From positions 1-64,000 of the forward strand of contig CAWCXI010000034.1 in assembly GCA_963799415.1 (NCBI GenBank): 64,000 bases of DNA, given 5' to 3'. The notes below the pieces were generated by a model. It was not told the DNA's origin. It searched no databases and saw only the letters and a program-made list of their open reading frames with translations. The position numbers were made by a program, and so were the translations under genes. Positions 35,194 to 43,640 of this stretch are shown piece after piece. The DNA is from JAMXLO01 sp963799415. Its GTDB lineage: Bacteria; Pseudomonadota; Alphaproteobacteria; Acetobacterales; Acetobacteraceae. Numbering within the stretch: the stretch's first letter is position 1; every line of letters begins with the position of its first letter.

Positions 35194-36273
35194 ATGGCGG
35201 CAACGAACGAGCACCGCATTCCGATCAAGGGCTGGCTTCTGCCGATTGTCGCGCTCGCCGCCGGCCTGCTGCTGGGGAAGAATGGCGACTGGATCGCCGG
35301 CGTAGGACTTGCCGTGCTGCTGATCGGGTCGGTGATGGTCGCGGTCCACCATGCCGAGCTGGTCGCACTGTGGCTGCGGGAACCTTACGGCACCCTGGTG
35401 CTGACGCTGGCGGTGACGGTTATCGAACTGTCGCTGATCGTCTCTCTGATGCTGACCGGAAAATCCGATCCCGGGCTCGCCCGCGACGCGGTTCATGCGG
35501 TGGTCATGCTCGTGATCAACGGCCTCGCCGGGATTTGCATCGTGGCAGGAACGCTGCGTCACCGGGAGCAGGAATTCCAGACGCTTGGGGCGAACGCCTT
35601 CCTCGCGGTGCTGATGCCGATGGCGGTGCTGGTTCTGGTCATGCCCAACTACACGCTGACCACGCCAGGCCCCTACTACTCCAAATGGCAGCTGATCTTT
35701 GTCGGAACAGCCTGCCTTTCGCTCTACCTGGTGTTTCTGTTCGTGCAGACCGTGCGTCACAAGAACTACTTCGTGCCGTCGAGCGCGATGGAGGTGGCGC
35801 ATCATGCCGCGCCTCAGGCACGGATCGGTGCTATCAGCGCGGGATTGCTGGTGTTGTCGCTGGCCGCGGTCATCTTGCTGGCCAAGTTGCTTGCACCGTT
35901 CATCGAGCGGGGAATTGTGGCGGCCGGTGCTCCCTTCAAGCTCGCGGGCGTTCTGGTCGCGGCGATCGTGCTGATGCCGGAGTTCTTCGCCGCACTGAAG
36001 GCGGCGCGGCGCAATCAACTGCAGACCAGCATCAACCTGGCACTGGGAAGCGCGGTCGCGTGCATCGGGCTCACCGTTCCGGCGGTGACGATCATCGCGC
36101 TATGGCTGGGCCAGCCGCTTGCCCTTGGCATCGACAACGAATTGACCGTGCTGTTGGTGCTGTCATTTCTGGTGGCCATGCTCACCTACGGTCAGGGGCG
36201 CACCAACCTGCTGTCCGGGTTCGTCCACCTGGTCCTGCTGGCGAGCTATATCTTCCTGATCTTCGCTCCCTGA
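35194..36273 (+). CDS. chaA: Calcium/cation:proton antiporter (ChaA/CAX-like)
   Basis: A 359-residue multi-pass membrane protein with two repeats of five to six helices. The two alpha-repeat acidic motifs are visible: LAVTVIELSLIVSLML near residue 70 and AAIVLMPEFFAALKAAR near 255. That arrangement is typical of CaCA-superfamily ChaA proteins, which export calcium or sodium against protons across the inner membrane. GAGGAG precedes the ATG (catcagaggagcagac). It stands alone between the thiolase pair and a small secreted protein gene. Confidence 0.88.
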   Translation: MAATNEHRIPIKGWLLPIVALAAGLLLGKNGDWIAGVGLAVLLIGSVMVAVHHAELVALWLREPYGTLVLTLAVTVIELSLIVSLMLTGKSDPGLARDAVHAVVMLVINGLAGICIVAGTLRHREQEFQTLGANAFLAVLMPMAVLVLVMPNYTLTTPGPYYSKWQLIFVGTACLSLYLVFLFVQTVRHKNYFVPSSAMEVAHHAAPQARIGAISAGLLVLSLAAVILLAKLLAPFIERGIVAAGAPFKLAGVLVAAIVLMPEFFAALKAARRNQLQTSINLALGSAVACIGLTVPAVTIIALWLGQPLALGIDNELTVLLVLSFLVAMLTYGQGRTNLLSGFVHLVLLASYIFLIFAP

Positions 36274-36424
36274 CGAGGATGGATCGTGCGGCGCGCGCAC
36301 TTGGTGATCGGCATCTCGCTCACGCTCTGGTTGTGACGTAAATCACAGACTTGATTCTCCTGCTTTGGCTTCCTGTTCGGGAGAGCCGGCGGCATTCGTC
36401 GCCCGCAAGAACGGGAGGAAGAAT

Positions 36425-36901
36425 ATGTCGGAACGTGGTGGATTGCGCAGCGGCATCGCACTCACAGCCTTGCTTCTGTCAGGAATCCCGAATGGGGGCG
36501 GGCATGCGCAAGAGGCCAATGCGGCAGCAATGACAATTGAGGGCAGCGAGTCCGGCGTTCGTGCCGAGATTTTGAGCCTGAGGCGTACTGAGGGTGGTTT
36601 GCTCACGTTGCGGATAGTCTATGAAAACGCATCCGGCGGAGAGGTCAAGAACAAGGCGCTCCCAGGCAGCGGGAACGTTGAGAATTTCCAGTTGGTCGAC
36701 TTCCCGAACAAGCGGAAATACAGCGTCCTGCGCACGTCCGACGGTGCGTGTCTCTGCACTTCACTGAACCCGTTCAATTCATCCGAGCCTGGCAAGCGCA
36801 TACTGTGGGCCAAATTCACCGCCCCTCCTGATTCGGTGACGCAGATTTCGCTTCTGATGCCTGAAGCAGAGCCGGTGGACGACGTCCCGATTACCAAATA
36901 A
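36425..36901 (+). CDS. Small secreted protein of unknown function
   Basis: A 158-residue protein with an N-terminal signal peptide (LRSGIALTALLLSGIPNGGGHA, cut near AQEANA). The mature part is a beta-rich single domain with LTLRIVYENASGGEV and a cysteine pair in GACLCTSLNPF, probably a disulphide. The ATG at 36425 has GGGAGGAAG upstream; the longer frame at 36365 would bury the signal peptide. It would act in the periplasm. The product is not recognised as a named family. Confidence 0.65.
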   Translation: MSERGGLRSGIALTALLLSGIPNGGGHAQEANAAAMTIEGSESGVRAEILSLRRTEGGLLTLRIVYENASGGEVKNKALPGSGNVENFQLVDFPNKRKYSVLRTSDGACLCTSLNPFNSSEPGKRILWAKFTAPPDSVTQISLLMPEAEPVDDVPITK

Positions 36902-36972
36902 CGACGCGCGTCTGCCACGCGTGCGGGTCCGCGGCGCTTTCATACGGGCGGTCGCCGCACTAGGTTCATGCC

Positions 36973-38343
36973 ATGGACGCCGTGCAGCCCAACGTGTTCA
37001 TTCCGCCGCGTCCGGCGATGCCGGCGCAGGAACTCTCATTCCTTCAGTTCCTGCGTGCCATTCGTACCAATGCTCTCGGCATGTGGACCGAGGCCGCGTA
37101 TCAGGAGGACGTGCTGGTCCGCCGGCTGCTCGGACGCAGCACCATGTTGATCAATGCACCGGACGCGATCCACCGCGTGCTGGTGGAGAATGCCGCGAAC
37201 TACCGCCGATCGCCGGCTTCAATCCGTATCCTGCGGCCGATCATGGGCAATGGCCTGCTGCTCAGCGCGGGCGATGACTGGCGGCTCCAGCGACGCACCA
37301 TTGCTCCGGCGCTGGCGCCACGGACCTTGCCGCTGCTGGCACGCCATATCGTGGCGTGCGCCGACGAGGCCATTGCGCTACTGGCCGCTCAGACCAGCGA
37401 GCCGCTCAATCTGCTGGCGGCGATGCAGAACCTGGCGCTCGAGATTGCCGGACGCTCGATGTTCTCGCTGGAGACGCGGCAGTTCGGCCCAGCGATGCGC
37501 CGCCTGCTGACGGAATTCGGCATGCGGTATGCGCGCCCGCATCTGCTCGACATGGTATTGCCGCCGTCGATCCCGACTCTGCGCGATCTCGGGCGCCGCC
37601 GGTTCCAGCGGCGCTGGATGGCGCTGATCGACGAGATCATGCGCGAACGCATGTCAGCGCCGGCAACCGACGCGCCGCGCGATCTGTTCGATCTGCTGCT
37701 CGCCGCGCGCGATCCGGAAACCGGCGAGGGTTTCTCGCACGACCAACTGCGCGATCAGATCGCCACGATGATCCTGGCGGGGCATGAGACGACGGCGGTG
37801 ACGCTGTTCTGGTCACTGGTGCTGCTGGCCGGCGCGCCCGACGAGCAGCAGCGCGTTGCCGAGGAGGTTCACGGCATCGAGATCACGCCGGACAATGCGA
37901 TGGATGTGATGCCGCGTCTGGTCCGCACGCGCGCGGTGATCAGCGAGGCGCTGCGGCTGTATCCGCCAGGGTTCACGCTGGTACGCGAGGCGATCGGGCC
38001 GGATCGGGCCGGCACGATCGACATCCCGCGCGGTTCGGTGCTGATGATCGCACCTTGGGTGCTGCACCGTCATCGTCGTCTGTGGCGCGATCCGGACGCA
38101 TTCGATCCGTCGCGCTTCCTGCCGGACATGCCGCCACCACCACGCTTCGCCTATCTGCCGTTTGGCGCCGGCCCGCGCGTGTGCGTCGGCGCGCAGTTCG
38201 CGCTGGCAGAGGCAACGCTGGTTTTGGCGATGATGATCCAGGAATTCGAGGTGAGCCTGGAAGACCTGGCGCCGGTACTGCCTGTGGCGATCGTGACGAC
38301 GCAGCCGAACCATCCCCCGATATTCCGGCTGACGGCGAGGTAG
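36973..38343 (+). CDS. Cytochrome P450
   Basis: A 456-residue P450 monooxygenase. The I-helix AGHETTAV, the K-helix ExxR motif in SEALRLYPPG and the heme-binding FGAGPRVCVG with C404 are all present, so the enzyme should be active. Class I bacterial P450s need a ferredoxin and reductase, neither of which is encoded nearby. The ATG at 36973 was taken; no strong ribosome site is visible. It lies 71 bases after the secreted protein gene on the same strand, and its stop is adjacent to that of the convergent LysR gene. Confidence 0.92.
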   Translation: MDAVQPNVFIPPRPAMPAQELSFLQFLRAIRTNALGMWTEAAYQEDVLVRRLLGRSTMLINAPDAIHRVLVENAANYRRSPASIRILRPIMGNGLLLSAGDDWRLQRRTIAPALAPRTLPLLARHIVACADEAIALLAAQTSEPLNLLAAMQNLALEIAGRSMFSLETRQFGPAMRRLLTEFGMRYARPHLLDMVLPPSIPTLRDLGRRRFQRRWMALIDEIMRERMSAPATDAPRDLFDLLLAARDPETGEGFSHDQLRDQIATMILAGHETTAVTLFWSLVLLAGAPDEQQRVAEEVHGIEITPDNAMDVMPRLVRTRAVISEALRLYPPGFTLVREAIGPDRAGTIDIPRGSVLMIAPWVLHRHRRLWRDPDAFDPSRFLPDMPPPPRFAYLPFGAGPRVCVGAQFALAEATLVLAMMIQEFEVSLEDLAPVLPVAIVTTQPNHPPIFRLTAR

Positions 38344-39270
38344 TTACTCGGCTGCCGCCACCCGGCCCGCGTCGGCCGCGAAGCTCTCCTCGATATGCGC
38401 TGCCAGCGCGTCGGTCACCGGCTGGAGCGGACGCTTTGCCTTCAGCAGCAGGATGCCGAAGTCCGGCAGCCGCGGCAGGCCCTCCTCGGGCCGCATCGCG
38501 CGCAGCCCGTCCGGCAGCCAGGACAGCGTCGAGACGGTGACCGCAAGACCCGCCAGCACAGGTGCGTGCGTGCCGATATGCGACGCCGATGTGTAGGCGA
38601 TACGGTAGCGCCGTCCCGCCTGCTCCAACGCACGAACCGCGGCGCCGGCCCACTCGCAATCCTGTCCGCGCGCGAGAAACGGTTTGCGGTCGGCAAGCGC
38701 CAGTGGCAGCGGATCCTGCCGATGTGGCGCGTAGCGGGTCGAGGTCACCCAGACGAGCGGACCCCGCCACAGCGGCACCGTCTGCCAGTCCGGTGGGTGA
38801 TGCCCGTTGGAGATCAGCGTCAGGTCCAGTTCGTTCGCCTTGATCCGATGCATCAACTCGGTGGATGGCGAGCAGACCACGTCCACCTGCACCGCTGGAT
38901 GCGTCTCGGCGAAGCGCTTCAGGATCGGCGGCAGATAGGCGAACGCATAGTCGTCCGGCGAACCCAGCCGCACGGTGCCGGCGATCTCCGGCGTTCGAAA
39001 GGTGGTCAGCACTTCGTCATTCAGCGCCAGAATCTGGCGGGCACGGGTCAGCAGGTAGTGACCGTGCGGTGTCAACTCCACGGTGCCACCCTTGCTGCGG
39101 CTGAGCACCGGCTGACCGAGCGCGTCCTCCAACCGCTTGACCTGCATGGAGATGGCCGATTGCGTTCGCCCCACCCTGACCGCGGCCTGGGTGAAGCTAT
39201 GGCCCTCGGCGATCAGCACGAAGGCACGCAGCAGGTCGGTGTCCAGGGCGTGGGGCAACGTCACACTCAT
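38344..39270 (-). CDS. LysR-family transcriptional regulator (LrhA-like)
   Basis: A 308-residue LysR regulator. The helix-turn-helix is near residues 11-70 (LLRAFVLIAEGHSFTQAAVRVGRTQSAISMQV, continuing KRLEDALG). The effector domain follows the LrhA pattern, including GTVRLGSPDDYAFAYLPPIL. It diverges from a DUF1127 gene across 87 bases, the classical arrangement for a LysR regulator and its target. Its stop directly abuts the P450 stop (convergent). The ligand is unknown. Confidence 0.88.
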   Translation of the reverse strand: MSVTLPHALDTDLLRAFVLIAEGHSFTQAAVRVGRTQSAISMQVKRLEDALGQPVLSRSKGGTVELTPHGHYLLTRARQILALNDEVLTTFRTPEIAGTVRLGSPDDYAFAYLPPILKRFAETHPAVQVDVVCSPSTELMHRIKANELDLTLISNGHHPPDWQTVPLWRGPLVWVTSTRYAPHRQDPLPLALADRKPFLARGQDCEWAGAAVRALEQAGRRYRIAYTSASHIGTHAPVLAGLAVTVSTLSWLPDGLRAMRPEEGLPRLPDFGILLLKAKRPLQPVTDALAAHIEESFAADAGRVAAAE

Positions 39271-39357
39271 CAGCCTAATTCATCAGACCTATCAAGGCAA
39301 TTCGTTTTGCTGATTGCGTCGGTTGAGTCAGCATGCCGCGGATTGCAGGAGGTCACG

Positions 39358-39576
39358 ATGTCCAATCGACTGCTTTTTCGCCAGCCCGCTCTGGCGCGGC
39401 CGCACGCACTGTTGGCTTCGCCGACCCTGCCCGCCTGGGCGGCGATCCGTGCGGCGTGGCGGCGCTACCGGTCGCGCCAGCGCATCGCGGATCTCGACAG
39501 CCACCTGCTGAAGGACATCGGCGTCAGCTTCGCCGAAGCGGAGGCCGAGGCCAACCGGCCGTTCTGGCGGGAATAG
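39358..39576 (+). CDS. DUF1127 small protein
   Basis: A 72-residue basic protein with the DUF1127 C-terminal pattern WRRYRSRQRIADLDSHLLKDIGVSFAEAEAEA. In other alphaproteobacteria, DUF1127 proteins bind RNA and affect phosphate or small-RNA metabolism. AGGAGG is 5 bases before the ATG. The gene is the likely target of the divergent LysR regulator. The N-terminal half (residues 1-30) is variable and not informative. Confidence 0.85.
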   Translation: MSNRLLFRQPALARPHALLASPTLPAWAAIRAAWRRYRSRQRIADLDSHLLKDIGVSFAEAEAEANRPFWRE

Positions 39577-39652
39577 GTCGTAAGCCGCGTCCACTGAGCC
39601 CGGCATGACGTTCTGACACCGTGTTGAAACGTCGACGTTCCATGCTACTCGG

Positions 39653-40192
39653 ATGCAACTGCTCGACGACAAGCGCCTCGTGGACGAGCGACAAATAGAT
39701 TTCATGATCCTGGAGGAGTTGGCGTGCTCGCCACCCTTCGCGCGGTGGTTCTTGGGACAGACCGGGCATACGGGGGCTGGAACGCTCGAGCTACTCCGCC
39801 TTCTGCATGGCTCGGCTGTCCTACTGGTTGTGCACGCTATCGCCACGGGAAGCAGGGCACTCTTCATAGAGACCAAAGCTGGCGCTGCATTCACTCGGTC
39901 CCAACCGGAGCGCCATCGCATTCGAGGACAGGCCGGCGTGGTCGCCGGGTGCTGGCAGGAATTCGCCACCGTGCTGGCGGCGCCCCAGCATTATCTGACG
40001 GACGTCGCTCAGGGCGTGTTCAACCACAAGATTCCCTTCGAGACGATCGGGCAGGCGATTGAGGCGCATGGTGACCCGGCGCGCATTGCGTGCAAGCTGA
40101 AACTGCTCGACTGCGCGATTGCCAAGGTGCACCACGAACGGCCCAAAAAAACACCCCGCTCTTATTGGCGGGGTGCGGACATTTCTCGCTAA
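39653..40192 (+). CDS. PD-(D/E)XK nuclease-like protein of unknown function
   Basis: A 179-residue protein. The N-terminal region RQIDFMILEELACSPPFARWFL supplies the first acid of a restriction-endonuclease-like fold, and RALFIETKAGAAFTR carries the E-x-K pair at about residue 73. Composition and these motifs support a real gene. The last 20 residues (from RPKKTPRS) overlap the hairpin at 40145-40175 and the start of an sRNA-like repeat, so the 3' end may be extended. No partner methylase or immunity gene is adjacent. The product is not assigned to a named family with certainty. Confidence 0.65.
   Translation: MQLLDDKRLVDERQIDFMILEELACSPPFARWFLGQTGHTGAGTLELLRLLHGSAVLLVVHAIATGSRALFIETKAGAAFTRSQPERHRIRGQAGVVAGCWQEFATVLAAPQHYLTDVAQGVFNHKIPFETIGQAIEAHGDPARIACKLKLLDCAIAKVHHERPKKTPRSYWRGADISR
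40145..40175 (-). terminator. Strong hairpin, intrinsic terminator on the minus strand
   Basis: Arms CACCCCGC (40152-40159) and GCGGGGTG (40168-40175) enclose an 8-base loop. On the minus strand the hairpin is followed by seven T (40151-40145), a textbook intrinsic terminator. On the plus strand the same hairpin would be the 5' stem of the degenerate sRNA-like copy that follows. It lies within the 3' end of the PD-(D/E)XK-like gene. Confidence 0.6.
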
Positions 40193-40199
40193 ACTTGGC
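40177..40199 (+). repeat. Degenerate copy of the sRNA core
   Basis: Twenty-three bases (GGACATTTC..., ending CTAAACTTGGC) match the core of the sRNA at 40344-40367 with two substitutions and one missing base. The changes fall in the CCTCCC seed, which here reads TCTCGC. A hairpin precedes it, as in the sRNA, but no 3' terminator with a T-run follows. Confidence 0.55.
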
Positions 40200-40270
40200 T
40201 TCCTGGGCATCTGGTAATCGCCCCAGGCGGGGCTGTCCAGCCAATACGATGCTGCACTGCGAAATCCCAC

Positions 40271-40310
40271 TTGCACACGAACGATCGGCTTGCTACGTTG
40301 TGCATCGCAG
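40271..40310 (+). promoter_or_regulatory. Promoter and possible PhaR-like site of the sRNA
   Basis: TTGCAC (40271-40276), a 17-base spacer and TACGTT (40294-40299) suit a sigma-70-type promoter that would start near 40306. Overlapping it, GTGCATCGCAG (40300-40310) is one base from the CTGC-N3-GCAG form reported for PhaR regulators of polyhydroxybutyrate genes. Both calls are by eye. Confidence 0.4.
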
Positions 40311-40392
40311 CAATGCAACGCGAGTTGCGCTGTCTGCTTTCTTGGACGTTTCCTCCCTAAACTTGGCGGTGCCTTCGGGCACCGCCTTTTTC
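40306..40392 (+). ncRNA. mmgR: MmgR-like (alpha-r8 family) small regulatory RNA
   Basis: About 87 nt with three parts: a 5' hairpin (CAGC..GCAAC-GCGA-GTTGC-GCTG, 40308-40333); an unpaired stretch containing TTTCCTCCCT (40349-40358), the 10-base signature I recall for the alpha-r8/MmgR family; and a Rho-independent terminator GGCGGTGCC-TTCG-GGCACCGCC followed by TTTTT (40365-40391). MmgR limits polyhydroxybutyrate storage in Sinorhizobium meliloti. The CCTCCC loop is complementary to ribosome sites, as expected for an Hfq-type regulator. The exact 5' end is uncertain. Confidence 0.75.
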
Positions 40393-40427
40393 TTGTGCGG
40401 CATCGGCCGGAGCGACAGTGACCGCGG

Positions 40428-41675
40428 TCAGGTCGCGATCTCGAACCGCTCAGTATAGCCGCGGAACTTCTCCCGCTCGGTGGCGGCGTCGAGGCCATGA
40501 TCCTCAAATCGGTAGTCGCGCGGGCCATAGCCGCCGCGCGGCCGCTCGCTGGCGTATTGCCCCACCGCATCGGCCACGCCAGGCGCCAGCGGCAGCCCAA
40601 AATGGCGGTATAGCGCGGCCACAGTGCCCACCGGGTCCGCCACGAGCGCGTTGTGATGGACGTGATGGATCGGCTCCGGGAGGCCAGCATCGTCGCCGAC
40701 CGCCACCATCTGCTGTGTGCCCTGCAGCCAGCGGGCGCTCTCCTGCCTGCCGATCTCGCGCGGGTCCAGCCGGCGGGTGAACGGCCGCCGTAACACCTCG
40801 GTGAGCTTCGCCACCGACAGCAGCACCTTCACAGGATCGCGATGCACGAACACGAGCCGCGCGTCGGGATACTCGGTTCGGATCGCATCCAACGCGAACA
40901 GATGGTCGGGGCATTTTACCACCCAGCGCCCGCCAGGCGCCTGGTGCTGTAAATGCTGCAAAAAACGGCGGTGGAACCGATAGGCCGGCGCGTGGCTGGC
41001 CCGATCCAGCCAATGCCGGTAGGTCGGGATCCGGTGCGTCGTGTCGAACCGCAGGCTACGGAAGACATGCGCGGTGATCTCGCTGCACTCCTGCGGGGAG
41101 GTTGCATCGAGCGGATGCAGCGCGCGGAACTCCGGGGCCAGCCGTTCGAAGGCACGCAACTGCCGGGCCACGCGCGCCGGCCGGGCGTCGCGTCCCTGGG
41201 CCGGCGGATATGGATAGATCGTCTGCCAGACAAGCGGCGCCCGGTTCTCGGGATCGTTCAGCAACAGCCGGTGCAGGAAGGTGGTACCGCTGCGCGGCAG
41301 GCCGGTGATGAAGATCGGCCGTTCAATCTGCTCCCGCTGAATACCGGCATCACGCGCTTCGGCATCCTGGAAGCGCAGCAAATTGGTCAGGAAGCGAAGG
41401 ATATCCCAGCGCGTCGCCATGCGTCCGACCAGGCTGAGCGAAGCCTCATCCACGCTCGCGGACAGCAGGCGGCGCAGCGGGTCGATGAACGAGGCGTCGC
41501 CAAACTCGCTGAGCCCGCTGCGACGGCGAGCGGCCGCCAGCAGCGGCTCCGCCTCGAGCGGTCGCCGTAGCAGACCGAGCGTATCCGCCACACCGTCAGC
41601 GAGCCTAAGAACCAATTCTTGCAGCAACAAACGCAGTCTCTCCTTGCGGCACGACCGGAGCACAAGCCAGGGCAC
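40428..41675 (-). CDS. Sulfotransferase family protein
   Basis: A 415-residue protein of the bacterial sulfotransferase (PAPS-dependent) family. The 5'-phosphosulfate loop reads RPIFITGLPRSGTTFLHRLL near residue 120, and the 3'-phosphate contact lies in RLVFVHRDPVKVLLSVAKL. A ~100-residue N-terminal helical region precedes the core, as in many alphaproteobacterial members. It would transfer sulfate from PAPS to an unknown acceptor, or could be an inactive relative. The start is uncertain; the longest frame is given. It is alone on the minus strand, 35 bases beyond the sRNA terminator. Confidence 0.82.
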   Translation of the reverse strand: MPWLVLRSCRKERLRLLLQELVLRLADGVADTLGLLRRPLEAEPLLAAARRRSGLSEFGDASFIDPLRRLLSASVDEASLSLVGRMATRWDILRFLTNLLRFQDAEARDAGIQREQIERPIFITGLPRSGTTFLHRLLLNDPENRAPLVWQTIYPYPPAQGRDARPARVARQLRAFERLAPEFRALHPLDATSPQECSEITAHVFRSLRFDTTHRIPTYRHWLDRASHAPAYRFHRRFLQHLQHQAPGGRWVVKCPDHLFALDAIRTEYPDARLVFVHRDPVKVLLSVAKLTEVLRRPFTRRLDPREIGRQESARWLQGTQQMVAVGDDAGLPEPIHHVHHNALVADPVGTVAALYRHFGLPLAPGVADAVGQYASERPRGGYGPRDYRFEDHGLDAATEREKFRGYTERFEIAT

Positions 41676-41848
41676 AAGATCGTGACCCGGTGAAGGGCCG
41701 ACCCCTGTAAATCCGCCGGCGGCGGTAACCCATTTGAACCATCTATGCGGCTAGACTGACCGCGGTGTCGGCGCGGGGAGCACGACAATTGCTCCCAAAT
41801 CCGGCGCTACGGGTATTCTTCGCACATCGATCGTATGAGGAACATACC

Positions 41849-42487
41849 ATGTCGTTTGCCTTGATTGGCCGCCGGCGCTGGTTGCGGGGGACCCTGGCCC
41901 TGGCCGGCATAGCGGTCGCATTACCGCGAGCGAACGCCGACCCCGCGGCGGTCGCGCCGATCCGGGAACTCTGCGACCACCTGCTTGAGATCATGCGAGC
42001 CGGCCAGGCCACGCCGTTCCCACAGCGGTTCGCAACGCTGGCCCCGGTGATTGACCGCGCCTTCGATCTGCCTGCCATCCTGCAACTGTCGATCGGTCCG
42101 TCCTGGTCCGGCTTGGCCTCCGATCAGCAAACAGGCCTGCTGACCGCGTTCCGCCGCTACACGGTGGCCAACTACGTCAACAGCTTCGACAACTACAATG
42201 GCCAGCACTTCGACGTGTCGCCGGACACCAAGAGCCTGCCGAATGGCGAGCAGCTGGCGCAGACGAAGATCATCTCGTCATCCGGCGACTTCCATGAACT
42301 GGATTACGTCATGCGTCGGGGGGGCAATGCCTGGAGGGCGGTCGATGTACTGGCGGACGGCTCGATCAGTCGTGTCGCGGTGCAGCGCTCCGACTTCCGC
42401 CGGCTGGTCTCGCGTGGCGGTGCCCAGGCGCTGATCGAAAGCCTGAACCACAAGACCGCGGATCTTTCCGGCGGTGCTCTGACTTAA
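41849..42487 (+). CDS. MlaC/Ttg2D (HpnM-like) periplasmic protein
   Basis: A 212-residue protein of the toluene tolerance Ttg2/MlaC family, which carries phospholipids or hopanoid-related lipids across the periplasm. A twin-arginine-like leader IGRRRWLRGTLALAGIAVAL ends in RANA. The mature domain contains LQLSIGPSWSGLASDQQ and AFRRYTVANYVNSFDNYNG, both typical. The ATG at 41849 has GAGG 8 bases upstream; the longer frame would displace the leader. No mlaFED transporter or hopanoid genes are adjacent, so it may serve a distant system. Confidence 0.83.
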   Translation: MSFALIGRRRWLRGTLALAGIAVALPRANADPAAVAPIRELCDHLLEIMRAGQATPFPQRFATLAPVIDRAFDLPAILQLSIGPSWSGLASDQQTGLLTAFRRYTVANYVNSFDNYNGQHFDVSPDTKSLPNGEQLAQTKIISSSGDFHELDYVMRRGGNAWRAVDVLADGSISRVAVQRSDFRRLVSRGGAQALIESLNHKTADLSGGALT

Positions 42488-42527
42488 CCCAGCGGGCTCC
42501 GCGGGCCGCTCCTGCGGCCTGGTTCCA

Positions 42528-43580
42528 TCATACCGTGGCCACCGGCGTCGCCGGCGAGCCGACCGCGCCAGGCAGGCGCAGCGGCGGGCCGGTGAACAGG
42601 AAGCGGCTGCGGTTATTGGCACGCAGCCAGTCGGCGAGCTCGGTGAGGTAGAACATCTCGCCGAGGTAGCAGCCGAGCTTGAACAGGCAGTGCGCGTGCA
42701 GCGGCAGAGTGGCGCAGACATCGTCCATACAGGGCCGCGCAGGCATGCTCTCGACCGCAAAGTTGTCTGAGATCAGCGCGACGGCGCCGCAGTCAGTCAC
42801 CCATTGCTGCAGCTTCGGATCACGACCGTCGAGACCCACGGTGCCGGCCATCAGCTTCTCGCGGTCGGGCTGCTTGTTCATCTCCAGCAGCATCTCGGCG
42901 AAGCCGGTGCGGAACAACACGAAGTCACCTTTCTCCACGATGACGTTGTCCTTGCGCATCACTTCCATCAGCTCGTCGTAGCTGACGATGTGGCCGGTGC
43001 GGCCGAAATGCGCCTCGAGGTCGATCAGCACGCCGCGACCCTGCATGCAGGACTCCGCCATGTTCTGCACACCGAGATGCCGCGCGCCCTGCGGTTCGTC
43101 ACACGGCGTCATGTTGCCTTGCGCGTCGTAATAGGCGGGACCGATGATGTCGCGTCCGGCGCGGTAGCCATTGTAGAACACGTCCTCCGCACGGCCATCG
43201 CCATCGGCATCGAACATCTGCCCGACATGCGCGAGGCTGTCCCACTGCGTCGAGTACTGCAGGGTCAGGATGACCTGGTCGTCGCAGACGATATCCGTGG
43301 CGGTCGGATCATCGCAGCGCAACGGGTAGTTCATGTTGGGCTTGTCGCCGCGCATGGTGGGTTTCAGTACCGGCGGAAAGCGGCGCGGCGAGAGGATGGC
43401 GCCGCCGGGATAGTCCAGCGGCAGCGACAGGCAGAACGTCTTGCCGACCTTCACCTCGGCGATCCCTTGCAGGACCTTTTGCGACGTGAGGAGATTGAGC
43501 CGGCCGCGTTCATCATCGGCGCCGAAATCGCCCCAGGTTGAGCCGGCGGGGCGACGGGTCCAACGTTGGTTGTCTGCCAT
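42528..43580 (-). CDS. Cyclase family protein (kynurenine formamidase-like fold)
   Basis: A 350-residue metal-dependent hydrolase of the putative cyclase family. The metal motif is represented by TQWDSLAHVGQMF, and the N-terminal WGDFGADDERGRLNLLT is common to this subgroup. Members hydrolyse aryl formamides or lactone-like compounds. Its start is 60 bases downstream of the luciferase-like monooxygenase stop on the same strand, so it may be the last gene of the dioxygenase operon that starts at 47593. The substrate is unknown. Confidence 0.85.
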   Translation of the reverse strand: MADNQRWTRRPAGSTWGDFGADDERGRLNLLTSQKVLQGIAEVKVGKTFCLSLPLDYPGGAILSPRRFPPVLKPTMRGDKPNMNYPLRCDDPTATDIVCDDQVILTLQYSTQWDSLAHVGQMFDADGDGRAEDVFYNGYRAGRDIIGPAYYDAQGNMTPCDEPQGARHLGVQNMAESCMQGRGVLIDLEAHFGRTGHIVSYDELMEVMRKDNVIVEKGDFVLFRTGFAEMLLEMNKQPDREKLMAGTVGLDGRDPKLQQWVTDCGAVALISDNFAVESMPARPCMDDVCATLPLHAHCLFKLGCYLGEMFYLTELADWLRANNRSRFLFTGPPLRLPGAVGSPATPVATV

Positions 43581-43640
43581 GTGCGTTTCCTCCTATTCAA
43601 CCGTGCCACTGTCAGTGCGAGGAGCGCGGCGACGATGTTC

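Noticed and set aside
34101..36341. A 746-codon open frame on the plus strand
   Set aside because: It runs antisense through the thiolase-like gene and out of frame through the antiporter gene, both of which have clear family motifs. Its translation is Arg/Ala-rich with no motif; it is a high-GC shadow frame.
40168..40300. A separate minus-strand RNA ending at the 40145-40175 terminator
   Set aside because: The terminator is convincing, but no promoter or folded body could be identified upstream on that strand, so no ncRNA was called.
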